DNA from: Streptococcus vicugnae
Lineage (GTDB): Bacteria > Bacillota > Bacilli > Lactobacillales > Streptococcaceae
DNA: 64,000 bases
NCBI RefSeq assembly: GCF_016461705.1
Contig: NZ_JAEMHW010000004.1
Coordinates: 1-64,000 of the forward strand
Reading direction: 5' to 3'
The position numbers were made by a program, and so were the translations under genes. The notes under the pieces were generated by a model. That model was not told the DNA's origin. It did no database searches and was given only the letters and a program-made list of their open reading frames with translations. The stretch's first letter is position 1, and the number at the start of each line of letters is the position of its first letter. This document shows positions 1 through 7,876 of this stretch, one piece after another.

Positions 1-45
1 AAATTGCCCCTTACTTTGCGGATTTTAAACCATAAGTATCAATTG

Positions 46-76
46 AAAAAAGATCAGAGATTTCTGATCTTCTTTT
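46..76 (-). terminator. Terminator of the aspartate kinase gene
   Basis: A GATCAG/CTGATC stem with a 6-nt loop is followed on the minus strand by a T-run. It lies immediately after the stop codon of the minus-strand aspartate kinase gene. A-tracts on both sides mean it could act in both directions. Confidence 0.8.
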
Positions 77-78
77 TT

Positions 79-1434
79 TTATTCTGCTTGGAAGAATGAT
101 TGGTAGAGTGCTCGCACGGCTTCTTTTTCATGTTCTGTTTGTGTAACGAACATGACTGAGACTTCACTTGAACCTTGCGAAATCATTTCCAAGTTGATGT
201 GTTTATCTGATAGGGCTTTAGTTGCTGTCGCTGTTACCCCGATATGATTCTTCATGTCTTCACCGACAATCATAATGATTGAAAGGTTGTGTTCGATGTC
301 TACTTCATCAACACCAAGCTCTCTTGTAAGATATGAAATGATTTCTTGTTCTTTAATAGGGGTTAGTTCTCGTTCACGAACAATAACTGACATGTCGTCG
401 ATACCTGTAGGCATGTGTTCCCAACGGATATTTAAATCTTCGAGAATTTGAAGAACTTTACGACCGAATCCGACTTCACGGTTCATAAGGTATTTAGACA
501 TGTTAATACTTGCAAATTCATCGTCTGCTGCAATACCAATGACTGGGACTGTAGGTCCACTGTGTTTTAGGGTGATACGTGTACCTGGGTGTTCTGGGTT
601 ATTTGTGTTTTTGATAACGAGAGGAATTTTACCACGGTAAGCAGGAATAAGTGCTTCATCGTGTAGAACAGAAAATCCAGCGTAAGCAAGTTCGCGCATT
701 TCACGGTATGTTAATTCTTGGATTGTGTGTGGTTTGTGAACAACACCTGGGTGAGCTGCAAAGATACCGTCAACGTCAGTAAAGTTTTCGTATAAATCTG
801 CTTTCACACCAGCTGCAACGATTGATCCCGAAATATCAGAACCTCCGCGAGAGAAAGTACAGATTTGATTGTCAACAGTTACACCAAAGAATCCAGGGAT
901 AACAAGAATTTCTTCAGAATCGCGCAATTCTTCAAGTTTATCATAACTTGATGGAAGAATTCGTGCATTTCCAGGTTCGCTTGAAACAATAATACCAGCT
1001 TCTTTAGGGTGAACGTAACGAGCATTGAGTCCATTTTTACGGAAAAATTCTGCTACGAGTTTAGCGTTATTATCCTCACCAGCTGCTAGGAATGTATCAT
1101 ACAAGAATTCATTGCATTCGATAGGAAGTGTCGCAAGATTTGTAATCGCGCCTGCAATTTTGCTCATGACTGATGAACTAAGTTCAAGTTCATCAGCAAT
1201 AGCTTGGTAACGGTTAATAATCCATTCTTGTGCAGCAGTGACGTCATCACCTGAGGTGTAGTTCTTGTAATACTTAATAAGGGCATCGGTAACTTTAGTA
1301 TCTTCTGAGTTACGTTTTCCGGGTGCTGATACAACAACAAAACGTCGTTCGTTATCAGATTTCACAATATTCAAAACTTTTTTCAGTTGTTCAGCCGAAG
1401 CCAGTGAACTACCACCAAATTTGATTACTTTCAT
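79..1434 (-). CDS. Aspartate kinase
   Basis: Phosphorylates L-aspartate, the first step towards lysine, diaminopimelate, threonine and methionine. The N-terminus carries the amino-acid-kinase motif KFGGSSL (residues 5-11), a later SRGGSDISGS substrate loop, and two C-terminal ACT domains that usually bind the feedback amino acid. I start at 1434 (451 aa), behind GGAGAAGG; the frame is open to 1467, but that upstream Met falls inside the promoter. The gene is monocistronic, with its own promoter and terminator, and diverges from the HAD gene. Which amino acid inhibits it cannot be read from the sequence. Confidence 0.95.
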   Translation of the reverse strand: MKVIKFGGSSLASAEQLKKVLNIVKSDNERRFVVVSAPGKRNSEDTKVTDALIKYYKNYTSGDDVTAAQEWIINRYQAIADELELSSSVMSKIAGAITNLATLPIECNEFLYDTFLAAGEDNNAKLVAEFFRKNGLNARYVHPKEAGIIVSSEPGNARILPSSYDKLEELRDSEEILVIPGFFGVTVDNQICTFSRGGSDISGSIVAAGVKADLYENFTDVDGIFAAHPGVVHKPHTIQELTYREMRELAYAGFSVLHDEALIPAYRGKIPLVIKNTNNPEHPGTRITLKHSGPTVPVIGIAADDEFASINMSKYLMNREVGFGRKVLQILEDLNIRWEHMPTGIDDMSVIVRERELTPIKEQEIISYLTRELGVDEVDIEHNLSIIMIVGEDMKNHIGVTATATKALSDKHINLEMISQGSSEVSVMFVTQTEHEKEAVRALYQSFFQAE

Positions 1435-1466
1435 GACCTTCTCCAAAATTCTAAAATTTGTATACA

Positions 1467-1495
1467 ATTATAGCAAAATTCTGAAAATTTGTCAG
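1467..1495 (-). promoter_or_regulatory. Promoter of aspartate kinase
   Basis: On the minus strand: -35 CTGACA (1490-1495), 17-bp spacer, -10 TATAAT (1467-1472) extended by TGC. The predicted start of transcription is downstream of 1467, which supports the ATG at 1434. Confidence 0.75.
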
Positions 1496-1518
1496 TAGTT
1501 TTTCAAATAAAAAGATAG

Positions 1519-1524
1519 TATAAT
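1519..1524 (+). promoter_or_regulatory. -10 element very close to the HAD start codon
   Basis: TATAAT ends only 6 nt before the ATG at 1531, so transcription would begin at or next to the start codon. No good -35 is seen at 17 bp. The six intervening bases, AGAGGA, resemble a Shine-Dalgarno but would not be in the transcript. Confidence 0.5.
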
Positions 1525-1530
1525 AGAGGA

Positions 1531-2181
1531 ATGGAAAAATTTAAAGCAATTATTTTTGATATGGATGGTGTTTTATTTGATACTGAAACCTTTTATTATC
1601 GTCGCCGTGAAAAGTTTTTGGCTGAAAAGGGGATTTGTATAAAGCATCTTCCGCCTAGTTTTTTTATTGGTGGCAATATGAAGCAAATTTGGCCTGATAT
1701 TTTACGAGATGATTTTGATAAGTGGGATACTGATCAGCTTCAAAAAGAGTACTCTATTTACAAAAAAATTCATCCACTTCCTTATAAAGATTTAATTTTT
1801 GAAGATACTTTTGAAGTGATTAAAGGTCTTTTTGATAAAGGGTACCATTTGGGGCTTGCTTCTAGCTCAACTAAGCATGATATTTTGAAGGCACTTGATG
1901 AAACAGGGTTAAGAGAGTATTTTTCAGTGATTTTATCAGGTGAGGAATTCGAAAAAGGAAAACCACATCCTGCCATTTATCAAGAAGCAAGACGTCAACT
2001 TGGCTTTAATGATGAAGAGACTCTTGTTATTGAAGATAGTGAAAAAGGTATTCAAGCTGGTGTTTCTGCTAATTTACCCGTTTGGGCTATTGAAGATACC
2101 TTGTTTGATATGAACCAGAGTAAAGCCACTCGATTAGTGAAAAACTTGACTCAAGTTATTGAGGATTTGTCAAAAAAATAG
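1531..2181 (+). CDS. HAD-superfamily phosphatase (beta-phosphoglucomutase-like)
   Basis: A 216-aa haloacid-dehalogenase hydrolase. It has the DxD nucleophile motif FDMDGVLFDTE (D10, D12), a helical cap domain of the beta-PGM/phosphatase subfamily, the LASSST motif near residue 112, the conserved Lys in FEKGKPHP and the metal-binding EDSEKGI motif. It probably dephosphorylates a small phosphometabolite; the substrate cannot be inferred. It is monocistronic with a terminator right after it. Its -10 box leaves almost no 5' leader. Confidence 0.85.
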   Translation: MEKFKAIIFDMDGVLFDTETFYYRRREKFLAEKGICIKHLPPSFFIGGNMKQIWPDILRDDFDKWDTDQLQKEYSIYKKIHPLPYKDLIFEDTFEVIKGLFDKGYHLGLASSSTKHDILKALDETGLREYFSVILSGEEFEKGKPHPAIYQEARRQLGFNDEETLVIEDSEKGIQAGVSANLPVWAIEDTLFDMNQSKATRLVKNLTQVIEDLSKK

Positions 2182-2183
2182 TA

Positions 2184-2211
2184 AAAAAGTAGGTGCAAGC
2201 CTACTTTTTTT
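2184..2211 (+). terminator. Terminator after the HAD gene
   Basis: AAAAAAGTAGG / CCTACTTTTTTT hairpin with a short loop and T-run, just after the stop codon. Confidence 0.9.
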
Positions 2212-2277
2212 GAATAATAGTTTGATATAAAAAATATTAAAAACGCAAACTAAATTATCAAAAATGCGATTTTTTTC

Positions 2278-2307
2278 TTGATTTAGCAATGATTATTATG
2301 CTAAAAT
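2278..2307 (+). promoter_or_regulatory. Promoter of fabM
   Basis: -35 TTGATT (2278-2283), 18-bp spacer, -10 TAAAAT (2302-2307) extended by TGC. A FabT-type palindrome starts 12 bp downstream, at about the transcription start. Confidence 0.6.
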
Positions 2308-2318
2308 AGCTGTTGCTA

Positions 2319-2341
2319 AATAGTTTAATTATCAAACTATT
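2319..2341 (+). promoter_or_regulatory. FabT operator before fabM
   Basis: AATAGTTT and AAACTATT flank a 7-bp centre; the core TTTAATTATCAAA differs from the TTTGATTATCAAA type at one base. It overlaps the predicted transcription start of fabM, as expected for repression by FabT with acyl-ACP as corepressor (family knowledge). Confidence 0.75.
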
Positions 2342-2368
2342 TTTATCACATCTGATGGAGGTAGGTAG

Positions 2369-3157
2369 ATGTCTTTCGATAATGTGATTTATGAAAAGGG
2401 AGAAGTTGCAACTTTAACCTTGAATCGCCCAGATATTTCGAATGGTTTCAATATTCCAACTTGTCAAGAGATTCTTGAAGTTATGGAACTTGTAAAAGCA
2501 GATAACTCTGTGAAGATTTTGGTCATTAAAGCAGTTGGTAAAGTTTTTTCAATTGGTGGTGACTTAGCAGAAATGCAACGTGCGGTTGAATCTGACAATG
2601 TAGAATCTCTTGTTGAAATTGCTAGTTTGGTTAATAAAATTTCTTTTGCAATGAAGAAATTGCCTAAACCAGTCATTATGAGTGTTGATGGTGCGGTTGC
2701 AGGTGCGGCTGCTAACATGGCTGTTGCAGCAGATTTTGTAGTAGCAAGTGAAAAAGCTAAATTTATTCAAGCGTTTGTTGGTGTTGGTCTTGCTCCTGAT
2801 GCTGGTGGTCTTTTCTTGATGAGTCGAGCTATTGGAACAACACGTGCTGTTCAGTTAGCAATGACTGGTGAGGGCTTAAATGCTGAAAAAGCTCTTGATT
2901 ATGGAATTGTTTACCGCCTTTGTGAGTCTGAGAAGCTTGAACGAACTACGAATCAGTTAACGAAACGTTTACTCCGTGGCTCTATCAATTCTTATCGAGC
3001 AATTAAAGAAATGTCTTGGAAAGCCCAATTTGAAGGTTGGGAAGATTATGCGAAACTTGAATTGCAGCTTCAAGAAGAATTAGCGTTTAAGGAAGATTTC
3101 AAAGAAGGTGTTCGTGCTTTTGCTGAAAAACGCCGCCCGAAATTTTCTGGAAAATAG
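2369..3157 (+). CDS. fabM: Trans-2-decenoyl-ACP isomerase FabM
   Basis: Isomerises trans-2- to cis-3-decenoyl-ACP and so creates the unsaturated branch of fatty-acid synthesis in streptococci, which lack FabA. The 262-aa product has the crotonase fold: the first oxyanion-hole segment is around [13 protein letters not shown] and the second around [15 protein letters not shown] plain enoyl-CoA hydratase is the alternative by sequence, but the position directly upstream of fabT and fabH is diagnostic for FabM. The gene has its own promoter and FabT operator, and a good SD (GGAGG). Confidence 0.9.
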   Translation: MSFDNVIYEKGEVATLTLNRPDISNGFNIPTCQEILEVMELVKADNSVKILVIKAVGKVFSIGGDLAEMQRAVESDNVESLVEIASLVNKISFAMKKLPKPVIMSVDGAVAGAAANMAVAADFVVASEKAKFIQAFVGVGLAPDAGGLFLMSRAIGTTRAVQLAMTGEGLNAEKALDYGIVYRLCESEKLERTTNQLTKRLLRGSINSYRAIKEMSWKAQFEGWEDYAKLELQLQEELAFKEDFKEGVRAFAEKRRPKFSGK

Positions 3158-3161
3158 TGTA

Positions 3162-3187
3162 AATAATTGTTTGATTTTCAAATTATT
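3162..3187 (+). promoter_or_regulatory. FabT operator in the fabM-fabT gap
   Basis: TTTGATTTTCAAA (3170-3182) lies inside a longer AATAATT...AATTATT dyad, just after the fabM stop and upstream of the fabT -35 box. Confidence 0.7.
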
Positions 3188-3210
3188 TTTTCAGTTTGAG
3201 CCGAAATACC

Positions 3211-3239
3211 TTGCAAAATATTTTGATGTTTGATATACT
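3211..3239 (+). promoter_or_regulatory. Promoter of fabT
   Basis: -35 TTGCAA (3211-3216), exactly 17 bp, -10 TATACT (3234-3239) with an upstream TG. The predicted start of transcription is near 3246, so translation must start downstream, at the UUG at 3273. Confidence 0.85.
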
Positions 3240-3253
3240 TTGATTGTCAAAGT
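3237..3253 (+). promoter_or_regulatory. FabT operator overlapping the fabT promoter
   Basis: The perfect 17-bp palindrome ACTTTGATTGTCAAAGT overlaps the end of the -10 box and the transcription start. This predicts autorepression of fabT and control of the whole downstream fab operon. Confidence 0.85.
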
Positions 3254-3272
3254 TTATTTAGGAGGTGAAATC

Positions 3273-3707
3273 TTGGATTATAATAGAATCAATGAATATC
3301 TGGTTGATATTTTTAATCGTGTTCAGGTTATTGAAGAGACTAGTTTGCGAACAAGTCAATTCAACGATGTTTCATTAAAGGAAATGCATACCATTGAGAT
3401 TATTGGTAAGAATTCTAATGTGACTCCAAGTGATATTGCACGTGAGTTGATGTTGACCCTCGGTACAATAACCACTAGTTTAAATAAGCTTGAGGCAAAA
3501 GGTTATATTGAAAGACGACGCTCAAAATTAGACCGTCGTGTGGTTCATTTAACTTTGACAAAAAAAGGAAGATTATTAGATAGGCTTCATCATAAATTCC
3601 ATAAGAATATGGTTTCTCATATTGCTGAGGATATGAATGAAGAAGAACTAGAAGCTCTTTTGAGAGGGCTTAAAAATCTTCATAAGTTTCTTGAGGAGTT
3701 AATGTAA
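3273..3707 (+). CDS. fabT: MarR-family fatty-acid regulator FabT
   Basis: Winged-helix repressor of the fab locus that senses long-chain acyl-ACP. I use the UUG at 3273: it follows GGAGGTG at a normal distance and gives 144 aa beginning at the conserved [15 protein letters not shown]. The open frame reaches back to 3240, but that part overlaps the promoter and operator. The DNA-binding region is around residues 47-85 ([28 protein letters not shown]), followed by the basic wing [10 protein letters not shown]. The stop lies 2 bp before fabH. Confidence 0.93.
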   Translation: MDYNRINEYLVDIFNRVQVIEETSLRTSQFNDVSLKEMHTIEIIGKNSNVTPSDIARELMLTLGTITTSLNKLEAKGYIERRRSKLDRRVVHLTLTKKGRLLDRLHHKFHKNMVSHIAEDMNEEELEALLRGLKNLHKFLEELM

Positions 3708-3709
3708 TA

Positions 3710-4684
3710 ATGGTATTTGCAAGAATTGCTCAGGCAGCAGCCTATGCCCCTGAACAAGTGATTACAAACGATGATTTGTCTGAAATCATGGACACTAGCG
3801 ATGAATGGATTTCATCACGTACTGGAATTAGAAGACGACACATCACTCGAACTGAAACAACTAGTGATTTAGGGACGCAAGTTGCCAAGCAACTAATTTC
3901 AAAAGCTGGTTTGTCAGCTGAGGATATTGATTTCATCATTGTTGCAACAATTACCCCTGATAGTCTTATGCCATCAACAGCGGCTCGTGTTCAAGCCAAT
4001 GTTGGTGCCGTTAATGCCTTTGCGATGGATATGACAGCAGCATGTAGTGGATTTGTATTTGCACTTGCGACTGCTGATAAATTTATTCAATCAGGTATGT
4101 ATAAACGAGGAATCGTTATTGGTGCTGAGACATTGTCAAAAACACTGGATTGGTCAGATAGAAGCACTTCTGTTTTATTTGGGGATGGCGCTGGTGGCGT
4201 CTTGCTTGAAGCGTCAGATACAAAGCATTTTCTAGCAGAATCTTTGAATACTGATGGTAGTCGTGGCCTTAGCTTAACTTCAGGAAAAGTTGGCTTATCT
4301 TCACCATTTTCTGAAAAAGAAGAGGATGATAAATTCTTGAAAATGGATGGCCGAGCTATTTTTGATTTTGCAATCAGAGATGTGGCTAAGAATATCAAAG
4401 CGCTTATTGAAGATTCTGACGTTTCAGCAGATGATTTAGATTATCTGTTCTTACACCAAGCTAATATCCGTATTTTGGATAAAATCGCTAAAAAAGTTGG
4501 TGTTGATGTCAGCAAGTTGCCAGCAAACATGATGGAGTATGGTAACACAAGTGCTGCAAGTATTCCGATCTTATTGGCAGAATATGTTGATAAAGGACTT
4601 GTAAAATTAGATGGCTCTCAAACAGTTCTTTTCTCTGCTTTCGGTGGAGGTTTGACATGGGGAAGCCTAATTGTTAAAATTTAG
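3710..4684 (+). CDS. fabH: 3-oxoacyl-ACP synthase III FabH
   Basis: Condenses acetyl-CoA with malonyl-ACP to start fatty-acid synthesis. The 324-aa thiolase-fold enzyme shows the catalytic Cys112 in TAACSGF, the His in FLHQANIRI (near 249) and the Asn in EYGNTSAAS (near 279), so the Cys-His-Asn triad is complete. The start codon is 2 bp after the fabT stop, with the SD (GAGGAG) inside the end of fabT, so the two are likely translationally coupled. Confidence 0.97.
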   Translation: MVFARIAQAAAYAPEQVITNDDLSEIMDTSDEWISSRTGIRRRHITRTETTSDLGTQVAKQLISKAGLSAEDIDFIIVATITPDSLMPSTAARVQANVGAVNAFAMDMTAACSGFVFALATADKFIQSGMYKRGIVIGAETLSKTLDWSDRSTSVLFGDGAGGVLLEASDTKHFLAESLNTDGSRGLSLTSGKVGLSSPFSEKEEDDKFLKMDGRAIFDFAIRDVAKNIKALIEDSDVSADDLDYLFLHQANIRILDKIAKKVGVDVSKLPANMMEYGNTSAASIPILLAEYVDKGLVKLDGSQTVLFSAFGGGLTWGSLIVKI

Positions 4685-4745
4685 TTACAAACTTGTGCAT
4701 TAGCATGAGATAAATTTATATATATTTATTAAGGAGAAATTAATC

Positions 4746-4970
4746 ATGGCAGTATTTGAAAAAGTACAAGAAATTATCGTTGAAGAACTTGGTAAAGAAG
4801 CAGAAGAAGTTAAATTGGAAACTACTTTCGATGAACTTGATGCTGATTCACTTGATGTTTTCCAAGTAATCTCAGAAATCGAAGATGCATTTGATATTCA
4901 AATCGAAACTGAAGAAGGTCTTAACACTGTAGGTGACTTGGTTGCTTACGTTGAAGAAAAAACAAAATAA
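4746..4970 (+). CDS. acpP: Acyl carrier protein
   Basis: A 74-aa acidic four-helix protein that carries growing acyl chains on a phosphopantetheine attached to Ser35 in the motif DADSLDV. SD AAGGAG. It lies between fabH and fabK, and the 165-bp gap to fabK holds two stem-loops and a FabT operator, so acpP is probably the last gene of a short fabT-fabH-acpP transcript as well as part of the long one. Such a split would allow ACP to be made in excess over the enzymes (inference). Confidence 0.97.
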   Translation: MAVFEKVQEIIVEELGKEAEEVKLETTFDELDADSLDVFQVISEIEDAFDIQIETEEGLNTVGDLVAYVEEKTK

Positions 4971-4979
4971 TTACATGGA

Positions 4980-5063
4980 TGGAGTTGGAATTAAAAACTA
5001 ACTCCACTATATATTTAGTTGAAAGGGCTGTGGGATAAGTTGCTAAAGAGCGAAAAACTTATC
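4980..5063 (+). promoter_or_regulatory. Two stem-loops between acpP and fabK
   Basis: The first pairs TGGAGTT (4980-4986) with AACTCCA (5000-5006). The second pairs GATAAGTT (5034-5041) with AACTTATC (5056-5063) across a 14-nt loop. Neither has a proper T-run, so mRNA processing or stabilisation is more likely than simple termination. The flanks (GGG...GATAAG / CTTATC...TACTCCC) recall short streptococcal intergenic repeats. Confidence 0.5.
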
Positions 5064-5086
5064 TTACTCCCTCTCTTCTTATTATG

Positions 5087-5107
5087 ATAGTTTGACTATC
5101 AAATTAT
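5087..5107 (+). promoter_or_regulatory. FabT operator before fabK
   Basis: ATAGTTTGACTATCAAATTAT with core TTTGACTATCAAA (5091-5103). A TATGAT -10-like box (5083-5088) overlaps its left side, so fabK and the downstream genes have a second FabT-controlled promoter; the -35 is weak. Confidence 0.8.
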
Positions 5108-5135
5108 TGTTTGGTAAAGACTAAGAAGGTTTAAC

Positions 5136-6104
5136 ATGAAAACACGTATTACAGAATTATTAAATATCAAATATCCAATTTTTCAAGGTGGTATGGCTTG
5201 GGTTGCCGATGGTGACTTGGCTGGTGCCGTTTCAAACGCTGGTGGTTTAGGTATTATTGGTGGTGGTAATGCACCTAAAGAAGTTGTAAAAGCAAATATT
5301 GATAAGGTTAAAGAAATTACTGATAAGCCTTTTGGTGTTAATATTATGCTTTTGTCACCATTTGTTGATGATATTGTTGATCTTGTTATTGAAGAAGGGG
5401 TCAAAGTTGTTACAACTGGTGCAGGTAACCCAGGTAAATATATGGAACGTTTCCACGAAGCTGGTATTACAGTTATTCCAGTTGTCCCTAGTGTTGCTCT
5501 TGCAAAACGTATGGAAAAACTAGGAGCAGATGCTGTTATTGCAGAAGGTATGGAAGCTGGCGGTCACATTGGTAAATTGACAACAATGACACTAGTACGT
5601 CAAGTTGTTGATGCAGTTAACATTCCAGTTATTGGTGCTGGTGGTGTTGGTGATGGTCGCGGTGCAGCAGCAATCTTTATGCTTGGTGCAGAAGCTGTTC
5701 AAATCGGAACTCGCTTTGCTGTTTCAAAAGAATCTAATGCACACCAAAATTTCAAAGATAAAATCTTAAAAGCAAAAGATATTGATACAGTTATTTCTGC
5801 ATCCGTTGTTGGACATCCAGTTCGTGCTGTTAAAAATAAATTGACAACATCATATGCACACGCAGAAAAAGATTTCTTGGCTGGTCGTAAGACTAAAGAA
5901 GATATCGAAGTATTGGGAGCAGGCGCTTTGCGTAATGCTGTTGTTGATGGTGATGTTGTGACTGGTTCAGTCATGGCAGGCCAAATTGCAGGTTTGATTC
6001 GTAAAGAAGAAACTTGTGAAGAAATCTTAAAAGATCTCTATTATGGTGCTCAAGAAGTTATCTTAGAAGAAGCTAAACGTTGGGCTGATATTGAGAAAGA
6101 TTAA
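5136..6104 (+). CDS. fabK: Enoyl-ACP reductase II FabK
   Basis: FMN-dependent reductase for the last step of each elongation cycle; this is the triclosan-insensitive enzyme that replaces FabI in streptococci. The 322-aa TIM-barrel of the nitronate-monooxygenase superfamily has the N-terminal YPIFQGGMAWVA substrate/flavin motif, the glycine-rich phosphate-binding loops GAGGVGDGRG and LGAEAVQIGTRF, and the AEGMEAGGHIG loop. No FabI-type short-chain reductase is present in the locus. It heads the fabK-fabD-fabG block. Confidence 0.96.
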   Translation: MKTRITELLNIKYPIFQGGMAWVADGDLAGAVSNAGGLGIIGGGNAPKEVVKANIDKVKEITDKPFGVNIMLLSPFVDDIVDLVIEEGVKVVTTGAGNPGKYMERFHEAGITVIPVVPSVALAKRMEKLGADAVIAEGMEAGGHIGKLTTMTLVRQVVDAVNIPVIGAGGVGDGRGAAAIFMLGAEAVQIGTRFAVSKESNAHQNFKDKILKAKDIDTVISASVVGHPVRAVKNKLTTSYAHAEKDFLAGRKTKEDIEVLGAGALRNAVVDGDVVTGSVMAGQIAGLIRKEETCEEILKDLYYGAQEVILEEAKRWADIEKD

Positions 6105-6148
6105 TATTTCTATTTAAATAAAAATCAAATTCCGTTTGGGAGGATTTA

Positions 6149-7069
6149 ATGACGAAAACTGCCTTTTTATTTGCTGGTCAAGGGGCTCAAAAACTTGGAA
6201 TGGCAAGTGATTTATATGAAAAATATCCGATTGTTAGGGAGACTTTTGATCAAGCTAGTTCTATTCTTGGCTATAATCTTCGTGATTTAATTGATAAGGA
6301 AGAAGATAAATTAAATCAAACACGCTACACACAGCCAGCTATTTTGACGACATCCGTTGCAATTTATCGCTTATTGCAAGAGAAAGGCTTTAAAGCAGAT
6401 ATGGTTGCTGGGCTTTCACTAGGTGAATACTCAGCTTTGGTGGCTTCAGGAGCTTTGAACTTTGAGGATGCTGTTGCTTTAGTGGCAAAACGTGGTGAAT
6501 TTATGGAGACTGCAGCTCCAGCTGGAACTGGAAAAATGGTTGCTGTCATGAATACGGAAGCATCTCTTATTGAAGATATTTGTCAAAAAGCTTCTATTAA
6601 AGGTGTGGTAACACCAGCAAACTATAATACCCCAGCACAAATTGTGATTGGTGGTGAAACAGAAGCTGTTAATTATGCTGTTGAGTTACTTAAGGAAGTT
6701 GGAGTGAAACGTTTGATTCCATTGAAAGTTTCAGGACCATTTCACACTGCTTTGTTAGCGCCAGCTAGCAAACGTCTTTCAGAAGTACTTGATAAAGTTA
6801 CTTTTTCTGATTTTGACATTCCATTGGTTGGAAATACTGAAGCTAAAGTGATGGAATACAGTGATATCAAAGCTTTGCTTGCTAGACAAGTGAAAGAACC
6901 TGTTCGTTTTTACGATTCTATTGAAACAATGCGTAAACTCGGAATGACAGAAGTTATTGAAGTTGGTCCAGGTAAAGTTTTAAGCGGATTCCTTCGCAAA
7001 ATCGATAAAAGTATTTCAACATCAACAGTTGAAGATGAAGCAAGCTTGAATGCTTTGCTAGAAAAATAG
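6149..7069 (+). CDS. fabD: Malonyl-CoA:ACP transacylase FabD
   Basis: Transfers malonyl groups from CoA to ACP. The 306-aa acyltransferase has the N-terminal GQGAQ motif, the nucleophile Ser90 in GLSLGEYS and the catalytic His in GPFHTALL (near 198). SD GGGAGG. It is followed 9 bp later by fabG. Confidence 0.97.
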   Translation: MTKTAFLFAGQGAQKLGMASDLYEKYPIVRETFDQASSILGYNLRDLIDKEEDKLNQTRYTQPAILTTSVAIYRLLQEKGFKADMVAGLSLGEYSALVASGALNFEDAVALVAKRGEFMETAAPAGTGKMVAVMNTEASLIEDICQKASIKGVVTPANYNTPAQIVIGGETEAVNYAVELLKEVGVKRLIPLKVSGPFHTALLAPASKRLSEVLDKVTFSDFDIPLVGNTEAKVMEYSDIKALLARQVKEPVRFYDSIETMRKLGMTEVIEVGPGKVLSGFLRKIDKSISTSTVEDEASLNALLEK

Positions 7070-7078
7070 GAGATAGTC

Positions 7079-7810
7079 ATGGATATCAAAAATAAGAACG
7101 TTTTTGTAACAGGGTCAACCCGAGGAATTGGTTTAGCTATTGCTCATCGTTTTGCTAGCCTTGGAGCTAACGTTGTTCTTAATGGTCGTTCACAGATTTC
7201 AGCAGAAGTGATTGATAGTTTTAAAGAGTATCATGTGAAAGTTGTTGCTATTTCTGGTGATGTTTCACAATACGATGATGCTAAACGCATGGTTGATGAA
7301 GCTATTGCTGAGCTTGGTTCAGTGGATATTTTGGTCAACAATGCGGGTATCACAAATGATAAATTAATGTTGAAAATGACTGAAGCTGACTTTGAATCAG
7401 TGCTTAAAGTGAATTTGACTGGTGCTTTTAACATGACGCAATCAGTCTTGAAGCCGATGACACGTGCTCGTCAGGGTGCTATCATTAACTTGTCTAGTGT
7501 TGTTGGATTGACAGGTAATGTTGGTCAAGCAAACTATGCTGCTTCAAAAGCTGGTTTGATTGGCTTTACGAAATCAGTTGCTCGTGAAGTTGCTGCGCGT
7601 GGCGTTCGCGTGAATGCTATTGCACCAGGATTTATTGAATCAGATATGACTGATGCGATTCCTGAAAAAATGCAAGAAGCGATTTTAGCAGGTATTCCAA
7701 TGAAACGTATTGGTAAAGCAGAGGAAGTAGCTTCTGTAGCTAGCTTCCTTGCTGAGCAAGAATACTTGACTGGACAAGTCATTGCAATTGATGGTGGTAT
7801 GGCAATGTAA
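7079..7810 (+). CDS. fabG: 3-oxoacyl-ACP reductase FabG
   Basis: NADPH-dependent reduction of 3-oxoacyl-ACP. A 243-aa short-chain dehydrogenase with the cofactor loop TGSTRGIG (11-18), NNAG at 87-90, and the catalytic Ser140, Tyr153 and Lys157 in LSSVVG and YAASK. It lies between fabD and fabF. Confidence 0.97.
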   Translation: MDIKNKNVFVTGSTRGIGLAIAHRFASLGANVVLNGRSQISAEVIDSFKEYHVKVVAISGDVSQYDDAKRMVDEAIAELGSVDILVNNAGITNDKLMLKMTEADFESVLKVNLTGAFNMTQSVLKPMTRARQGAIINLSSVVGLTGNVGQANYAASKAGLIGFTKSVAREVAARGVRVNAIAPGFIESDMTDAIPEKMQEAILAGIPMKRIGKAEEVASVASFLAEQEYLTGQVIAIDGGMAM

Positions 7811-7839
7811 ACTATTGTTTGCTTTGCTGTAATAGTTTA
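7808..7839 (+). repeat. Inverted repeat between fabG and fabF
   Basis: TAAACTATT (7808-7816) and AATAGTTTA (7831-7839) are perfect 9-bp arms around a 14-nt loop, beginning at the fabG stop. The arms match FabT half-sites, but the spacing is that of an RNA hairpin, not of an operator. A TATAAT lies just downstream (7850-7855) without a clear -35. Confidence 0.5.
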
Positions 7840-7876
7840 AAATTAGAAGTATAATTTCTCTTAAGAGGAGACAAAA

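Noticed and set aside
3240..3272. Longer fabT start at 3240
   Set aside because: Those codons overlap the -10 box and the FabT operator and would lie largely upstream of the transcript; the UUG at 3273 has a proper SD.
4087..4398. A 103-codon minus-strand frame in fabH
   Set aside because: Shadow frame; fabH motifs on the other strand are complete and no SD supports it.
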